64,000 nt of DNA, taken from Sulfurospirillum halorespirans DSM 13726 (GTDB lineage Bacteria > Campylobacterota > Campylobacteria > Campylobacterales > Sulfurospirillaceae). The notes under the pieces are model-generated. The model was not told where the DNA came from. It saw only the letters and a list, made by a program, of their open reading frames with translations, and made no database searches. The translations under genes were made by a program, and so were the position numbers. Position 1 is the stretch's first letter, and each line of letters begins with the position of its first letter. Location of the stretch: contig NZ_CP017111.1 of the NCBI RefSeq assembly GCF_001723605.1, forward strand, positions 1,240,001 to 1,304,000. The letters run 5' to 3'. Shown piece after piece: positions 59,701 to 64,000 of this stretch.

Positions 59701-60847
59701 AGAAGAACAGGGCGCATTATGGCGATTTTTAATCATCTATGTCACTTCTGCACTCTTTCTCATGAGCATTATTGCTATCTTGTACTACAACAATGAAACC
59801 AATAAGCTTCATGAAAAACGTTCAATGGAAATTAAAACCGTTGTGATGAGTTACGAAAAAGAGTTGATGCAAGCAGAAATGGATAAAGTGCCGTATCTGT
59901 TTCATCCACCCAAAGAATTTTTCACGGTTGCTTTGTTAAAAGAAGATAAACAGACTCTTTTTTCAAGCTTTAAAACTCCGTTGCTTGATTTAAATACAAC
60001 ACCGTATGCTGTTCATCGATTAGCAACTCCTATTAATGGAGTTGCTTACATTGTTGTTGATGAAGAAATGAGCGAACGAGAGATACTCAAACTGAAATTA
60101 ATTATTTTGTTTACAATGGTTATATCTGCAATCTTTGTGGGTGTTGAAGGCTACTTTTTAAGCCGCTTGTTGCTTAAGCCTGTTCACTTGCGCATTGAAA
60201 AGCTCAACCATTTCATTAAAGACAGTTCTCATGAACTAAATACACCCGTTGCCGCTTTAATGATGAGTGTTTCAAACTTGAAGCAAAGCTCGTTTAAAGA
60301 TGTACGTGTTATCAACCATATTTCCATTAGCACAAAACTCATTTCTCAAATTTACAATAGTCTTAGTTATATTGCGTTTCATGATATTGATGAAGTGTTT
60401 GAAGAGTCATTTGATCTTGCCCTCTTAGTCCAAGAGAGTGTTGGATTTTTTAATGAAATAGCTTCCACCAAAGACAATATAATTACAGCACAACTTCAAA
60501 CAACATTCGTTTACATGGATAAATCACGTATTCAAAAAGTTATCCACAATCTTCTCTCGAATGCTATTAAATACAGTTATCCCAAAACAGCGATTTGCGT
60601 TAAGCTTTCAGAACATCTTTTAACCGTTAAAAATGAAGGTGTTGGCATTTGTAAAGAGAATCAAAAGAGCATTTTTAAGCGCTTTGAGAGACGAAGCAAT
60701 GCGGTGGGAGGCTTTGGTATAGGGTTGGATATTGTGAATTCTGTTTGTAAAATGTATGATATAAAAGTATGGGTTGAATCCATCCCAAATAAAGAGACAA
60801 ACTTCTTTTTACAATTTCCTTTAACTCAAAAATTGACAAAAAAATAA
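59681..60847 (+). CDS. Sensor histidine kinase of KCG-peptide locus
   Basis: The 388-residue protein has helices near residues 15-37 and 145-165 with a short periplasmic sensor, an H-box SSHELNTPVAALMMSV and ATPase motifs (NLLSNAIKYSY, GFGIGLDIVNSV). The start is ATG 59681, inside the regulator gene (20-bp overlap); TTG 59693 is an alternative. It is paralogous to the kinase at 53183. The short sensor has no evident metal-binding cluster. Confidence 0.86.
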   Translation: MDIFLNKEEQGALWRFLIIYVTSALFLMSIIAILYYNNETNKLHEKRSMEIKTVVMSYEKELMQAEMDKVPYLFHPPKEFFTVALLKEDKQTLFSSFKTPLLDLNTTPYAVHRLATPINGVAYIVVDEEMSEREILKLKLIILFTMVISAIFVGVEGYFLSRLLLKPVHLRIEKLNHFIKDSSHELNTPVAALMMSVSNLKQSSFKDVRVINHISISTKLISQIYNSLSYIAFHDIDEVFEESFDLALLVQESVGFFNEIASTKDNIITAQLQTTFVYMDKSRIQKVIHNLLSNAIKYSYPKTAICVKLSEHLLTVKNEGVGICKENQKSIFKRFERRSNAVGGFGIGLDIVNSVCKMYDIKVWVESIPNKETNFFLQFPLTQKLTKK

Positions 60848-60957
60848 AGCCTTTTTTTCTTTATTAACAAGATTATTCAATCCGCTCTAAACCCAAACTG
60901 TGCTAAGATAATCCTGATATTTTTACCGTTTACATGTAAGAAAAAAGGAAAAATTTT

Positions 60958-62523
60958 ATGGCAAGTAGTGATGATTTAAAACAGACCAATAAGCTCGTTC
61001 TTCGTAATTTAGAACTCAAAGATTATACGCAAGTTAAAAAAATCATGGACAGAGTCTATCCTACCCTTGGCGGTTGGACGATCGAGGAATTTACCGCACA
61101 ACTGACTACGTTTCCTGAAGGGCAAATCTGCATCGAAGATGATGGTAAAGTGATTGCAGCGGCGCAGAGTTTGATCGTGGACTATGACACCTTTGGCGAT
61201 CGCCATACCTACAACCAAATCACGGGAAATGGACTCATCTCAACGCACGATCCTAAAGGCAATACGCTTTATGGGCTGGACATCTTTGTTGACCCCGATT
61301 ACCGAGGGCTCCGACTTGGAAGACGGCTTTACGATGCGCGAAAAGAGCTCTGCTACAGGCTCAATCTCAAGCGCATCATCGCAGGCGGACGCATCCCTGG
61401 GTATGCTGCACATGCCGATGAGATGACCCCTTCAAAATACATCGATTTGGTGAAAGATAAAGAGCTTAGTGACCATGTTTTAGGCTTTCAACTTGCCAAT
61501 GACTTTCATGTCAGACGTGTCTTAAAAGGCTACCTCAAAGGTGATGCTGCTTCACGTGAATATGCCACGCTTTTGGAGTGGAGTAATGTCGATTATGAAG
61601 AGCCTCACACCAATCCAACGGTGAACCGCGGCATCGTGCGCGTGGGCATTGTTCAGTGGCAGATGCGTAGTGTTAAAAGCGTGGAAGAGTTTTTGGATCA
61701 AGTGGAGTTTTTTGTGGATGCGATGGCAGGCTACAACGCGGATTTTGTGCTGTTCCCTGAATTTTTCAACGCACCACTGATGGCATTGCGTTCCGATGAA
61801 AACCCTGAAACGGCGATTCGCACCGTCGCCGCCCACACCGACACGTTGGTGGAAAAAATAGGGCAATTTGCCGTGCGTTACAACATCAATATCATCGCTG
61901 GCAGTATGCCCGAATACGATGGCAATACGCTCTACAACGCCAGTTATTTGTGCCGTCGTGATGGTACGAAAGATTCACAGAAAAAATTGCACATCACGCC
62001 CGATGAAGAGGCGTATTGGGGCATGCACGGAGGCGATAAACTCTGCGTGTTTGAAACCGATGTGGGACGTGTGGGCATTTTGGTCTGTTACGATGTCGAG
62101 TACCCCGAACTTCCACGCCTTTTAGCCGATCAAGGCATTGATATTCTCTTTGTACCGTACTGGACGGATACCAAAAACAGCTACTTACGTGTGCGTCGTT
62201 GCGCGCAAGCTAGAGCCATTGAAAACGAGTGTTATGTTGCGATTTCAGGCAGTGTTGGAACCCTTCCAAAAGTTGAAAATATGGACATTCAGTACTCCCA
62301 ATCGGCGGTCTTTAGCCCTTCGGATTTTGCGTTTCCACACGATGCAACGATTGCCGAAGCCACGCCAAATACCGAGATGACCTTGGTCGCCGATCTTGAT
62401 CTGAGTCTTTTAAAAGAGCTAAGAGAACGAGGCAGCGTGCGCAATCTGCGTTCACGTCGTAATGATTTGTACAGTCTGAAATGGAAAGGCGATAAAGAAG
62501 ATTTTGTCGTGGTTCAAGGCTAG
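60958..62523 (+). CDS. GNAT-nitrilase fusion (carbon-nitrogen hydrolase)
   Basis: The 521-residue protein has an N-terminal GNAT domain (LRNLELKDYTQVKKIMDRVYP, DPDYRGLRLGRRLYDARKELC) to about residue 215 and a C-terminal nitrilase domain with Glu in FVLFPEFFNAP, Lys in SQKKLHITPDE and Cys in ILVCYDVEYPE. This GNAT-nitrilase fusion is widespread and likely acts on an amide whose acyl group or amine is also handled by the GNAT domain. Substrate unknown. It is 1 bp from the RNase H gene. Confidence 0.88.
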   Translation: MASSDDLKQTNKLVLRNLELKDYTQVKKIMDRVYPTLGGWTIEEFTAQLTTFPEGQICIEDDGKVIAAAQSLIVDYDTFGDRHTYNQITGNGLISTHDPKGNTLYGLDIFVDPDYRGLRLGRRLYDARKELCYRLNLKRIIAGGRIPGYAAHADEMTPSKYIDLVKDKELSDHVLGFQLANDFHVRRVLKGYLKGDAASREYATLLEWSNVDYEEPHTNPTVNRGIVRVGIVQWQMRSVKSVEEFLDQVEFFVDAMAGYNADFVLFPEFFNAPLMALRSDENPETAIRTVAAHTDTLVEKIGQFAVRYNINIIAGSMPEYDGNTLYNASYLCRRDGTKDSQKKLHITPDEEAYWGMHGGDKLCVFETDVGRVGILVCYDVEYPELPRLLADQGIDILFVPYWTDTKNSYLRVRRCAQARAIENECYVAISGSVGTLPKVENMDIQYSQSAVFSPSDFAFPHDATIAEATPNTEMTLVADLDLSLLKELRERGSVRNLRSRRNDLYSLKWKGDKEDFVVVQG

Positions 62524-62991
62524 GTGATACGGCTTTTTTGCGATGGCAGTGTCAATGCTCACACCCATGTGGGCGTTGGTGCGTATCTCATAGTTCCTGA
62601 AAATTCTACGCAGGATGAGGCTTTACATGTAAAGCTCAAAATCTTTCCTGAAACCTCTTCCACGAAGCTTGAATTGCAAACACTGTTATGGGCGATGGAA
62701 GAGGTATGCGGCATGAGTGATGAGCTTGTGATTTACACCGATTCGCAAAATATCATCACCCTTCCAAGCCGAAAAGAGCGGTTTGAGCGAAGAGGTTATG
62801 AGACAAACCACAAGAAGATTCATGAGCACGCTGAGTTGTATCAAGCGTTTTATAGGGTGATGGAGGAAGTGAACTGTTCGTTGGTGAAAGTGAAAGGGCA
62901 TAAGCTTGAGTGCGATAAAGATGCGATGGATCGCTATTTTACGCTTGTGGATCGTGCCTCGCGTGAAGCGCTTCGCAAAAGTGGTCTGTGA
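62524..62991 (+). CDS. Ribonuclease HI-like protein
   Basis: The 155-residue protein has RNase H active-site residues: Asp in LFCDGSVNAHTHVGVGAYL, Glu in STKLELQTLLWAMEE, Asp in VIYTDSQNI and Asp in TLVDRASREAL. The start is GTG 62524. Palindrome copy 62623 is in frame as ALHVK. The loop between strands is longer than in E. coli RNase HI, so it may be one of the RNase H-like variants. It likely shares a transcript with the nitrilase fusion. Confidence 0.82.
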   Translation: MIRLFCDGSVNAHTHVGVGAYLIVPENSTQDEALHVKLKIFPETSSTKLELQTLLWAMEEVCGMSDELVIYTDSQNIITLPSRKERFERRGYETNHKKIHEHAELYQAFYRVMEEVNCSLVKVKGHKLECDKDAMDRYFTLVDRASREALRKSGL

Positions 62992-63009
62992 AGGTTTACA
63001 TGTAAAGAA

Positions 63010-63037
63010 AATAAGAGAAGGGAATCCTTCTCTTATT
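63010..63037. terminator. Bidirectional terminator
   Basis: AATAAGAGAAGG (63010-63021) and CCTTCTCTTATT (63026-63037) make a 12-bp perfect stem with a GAAT loop between convergent genes, next to palindrome copy 62996. Confidence 0.85.
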
Positions 63038-63048
63038 GTGTGGTAAAA

Positions 63049-63339
63049 TTATTTGCCGAAGTGTTTTGAAGCGTGGTGTAGGGTAGATTTGGTGGATTGC
63101 CAAATGGATTCAACCCCTTTTTTCATCTCGTCAAATTTTTCTTCGCCTGCATCAACAAGTTCCGCAAGTTTTATTTTACCTTCACTCATTTTTTCATCAA
63201 GTTGTTTGATCTGTTTGTGCATCTCTATTTGAATATCCGCACTTGCACCGGAGGCTTCTGCTTTAAATTTATCAATTTGAGCTTTTGAGGCGTCAAATTC
63301 TGCTTGAATTTTTTGTTCGTAAAGTTTTTTATCACTCAT
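63049..63339 (-). CDS. Coiled-coil stress-type protein
   Basis: The 96-residue protein starts MSDKKLYEQKIQAEFDASKAQIDKFKAEASGASADIQIEMHKQI and is almost wholly helical and charged, a coiled coil. ATG 63339 follows AAAGGA. It is the last gene of a small set with the lmo0937-type and BON proteins, all common in envelope stress responses. Function inferred from context only. Confidence 0.65.
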   Translation of the reverse strand: MSDKKLYEQKIQAEFDASKAQIDKFKAEASGASADIQIEMHKQIKQLDEKMSEGKIKLAELVDAGEEKFDEMKKGVESIWQSTKSTLHHASKHFGK

Positions 63340-63361
63340 GAGGAATCCTTTTATAATGGGT

Positions 63362-63511
63362 TTAGAGAACACGTCTACCTTGAATAATTCGAACGAGCAC
63401 TACGATCAGAGCTATGACCAAGAGAAGGTGTATAAACCCTCCCAAAGTATAGCTCGAAACCAGACCGAGTGCCCACATGATAATCAGTAAAAGAGCAACT
63501 GTATAAAGCAT
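63362..63511 (-). CDS. lmo0937-family small membrane protein
   Basis: The 49-residue protein translates as MLYTVALLLIIMWALGLVSS, then YTLGGFIHLLLVIALIVVLV and RIIQGRRVL. It matches the small two-helix lmo0937 family (YT-GGFIHLLLVIA). AAGGAG precedes the ATG. It is too short for most ORF filters. It lies 14 bp from the BON gene and 22 bp from the coiled-coil gene, forming one operon. Confidence 0.82.
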   Translation of the reverse strand: MLYTVALLLIIMWALGLVSSYTLGGFIHLLLVIALIVVLVRIIQGRRVL

Positions 63512-63525
63512 GTGAGTCTCCTTGT

Positions 63526-64000
63526 TTAATTTTTCAATGATGCGTCAATACTCATGGTATTGACAACACCGATAACACCGTCAACATCTTCGACAAGTTT
63601 GGTAACCAAGTCTACTTCAGCAGCATTTTGTGCTTTTCCACTTACCATGGCAACACCATCTTTGGTGGTGACACTGGTACGGATCGCACTCGTTGAGCTA
63701 TGAAGCAACAAGGTCATTTTGACTTGAGCTGTGATGGAAGCGTCATCTATTTTTTCACCCATGGTTTCAGATTTTGAAAGTTTCATATTGTTTATGACAC
63801 TTTTAACACCTTCCACTTTTTTGGCGTATTGGGTTGTCAGCTCTTTTTTAGCAGAACTTTCAGCCTCGCCTTTTAGGGTAACAACGCCATTTTTAACGCT
63901 AACTTCCGTTTTACTTGCACTTACATTGCTGTGAAACACAAGCGCTGTTTGTACTTTCATTCTGATCCATGTATCGGAGTTTTCAGGAAGACGATCTTCA
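63526..64000 (-). CDS. BON-domain periplasmic protein (OsmY-like), 5' truncated by window edge
   Basis: The visible 158 codons hold two BON domains: VQTALVFHSNVSASKTEVSVKNGVVTLKGEAES and AQVKMTLLLHSSTSAIRTSVTTKDGVAMVSGKAQN. The reading frame stays open to the window end (DTWIRMKVQ), so the gene and its signal peptide start outside; ATG 63960 is not taken as the start. OsmY-like proteins act in the periplasm under osmotic stress. Confidence 0.83.
   Translation of the reverse strand, partial: EDRLPENSDTWIRMKVQTALVFHSNVSASKTEVSVKNGVVTLKGEAESSAKKELTTQYAKKVEGVKSVINNMKLSKSETMGEKIDDASITAQVKMTLLLHSSTSAIRTSVTTKDGVAMVSGKAQNAAEVDLVTKLVEDVDGVIGVVNTMSIDASLKN

Overview
The window reads as chromosome of a free-living, nitrogen-fixing, anaerobically respiring campylobacterotan, most like Sulfurospirillum. 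This rests on moderate AT-richness, a NifX-associated/NifW/NifZ/NifQ cluster plus nifHDK, a TorA-type molybdoenzyme paired with a small monoheme cytochrome as in Campylobacter, a class D beta-lactamase, many GGDEF proteins and chemoreceptors. The genus is an inference. No rRNA, tRNA, CRISPR array or complete insertion sequence was seen.

Layout. 1-4.0 kb: the end of a nif operon (NifX-associated protein, flavodoxin, NifW, NifZ, two ferredoxin-fold proteins), then a nif-linked rpoN and a NifQ-like gene. 4.0-7.2 kb: an accessory patch (acetyltransferase, Phd/VapC-type toxin-antitoxin, EVE-like protein, DinD, VOC protein and a VOC gene remnant). 7.2-33.3 kb: housekeeping and adaptive genes, including a lipoprotein, DUF711, a SpecificRecomb membrane protein, OXA beta-lactamase, diguanylate cyclases (one pair tandemly duplicated), a MotA/MotB-like stator pair, a CHAD protein, RelB/YafQ, PhzF, FecR/OmpA, a haloacetate-dehalogenase-like hydrolase, EamA exporters, and a MocR regulator divergent from two FMN-binding proteins. 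33.3-39.0 kb: D-amino-acid transaminase, a patch of orphan genes separated by REP-like hairpins, and a chemoreceptor. 39.0-46.2 kb: a tor-like module (response regulator, periplasmic binding protein, histidine kinase, cytochrome c, TorA). 46.4-48.2 kb: RidA and small genes. 48.3-52.8 kb: nifH, an unrecognised gene, nifD, nifK. 52.8-55.3 kb: a two-component system flanked by two secreted proteins with Gly/Lys-rich tails. 55.3-56.07 kb: decayed genes. 56.1-60.9 kb: a GMC dehydrogenase pair, divergent from a Cys-rich KCG-repeat secreted peptide, a DoxX protein and a second, paralogous two-component system. 61-64 kb: GNAT-nitrilase fusion, RNase H, and stress-type small genes.

Three things stand out. 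First, the palindrome TTACATGTAA (usually CTTTACATGTAAAG) occurs 33 times by eye, mostly intergenic, and is nearly or wholly absent from the nif, tor and KCG-peptide blocks. Second, each of the three OmpR-type two-component systems has candidate 11-bp-spaced direct repeats in its own promoter regions; in the tor module the same repeat lies before both the regulatory operon and the cytochrome/torA genes. Third, the KCG-repeat peptide with DoxX and a private two-component system looks like a bufferin/HvfA-type metal-handling RiPP locus without its maturation enzymes nearby.

All counts and similarities were read by eye. Start codons were moved from the longest ORF where a ribosome binding site clearly favoured an internal start.
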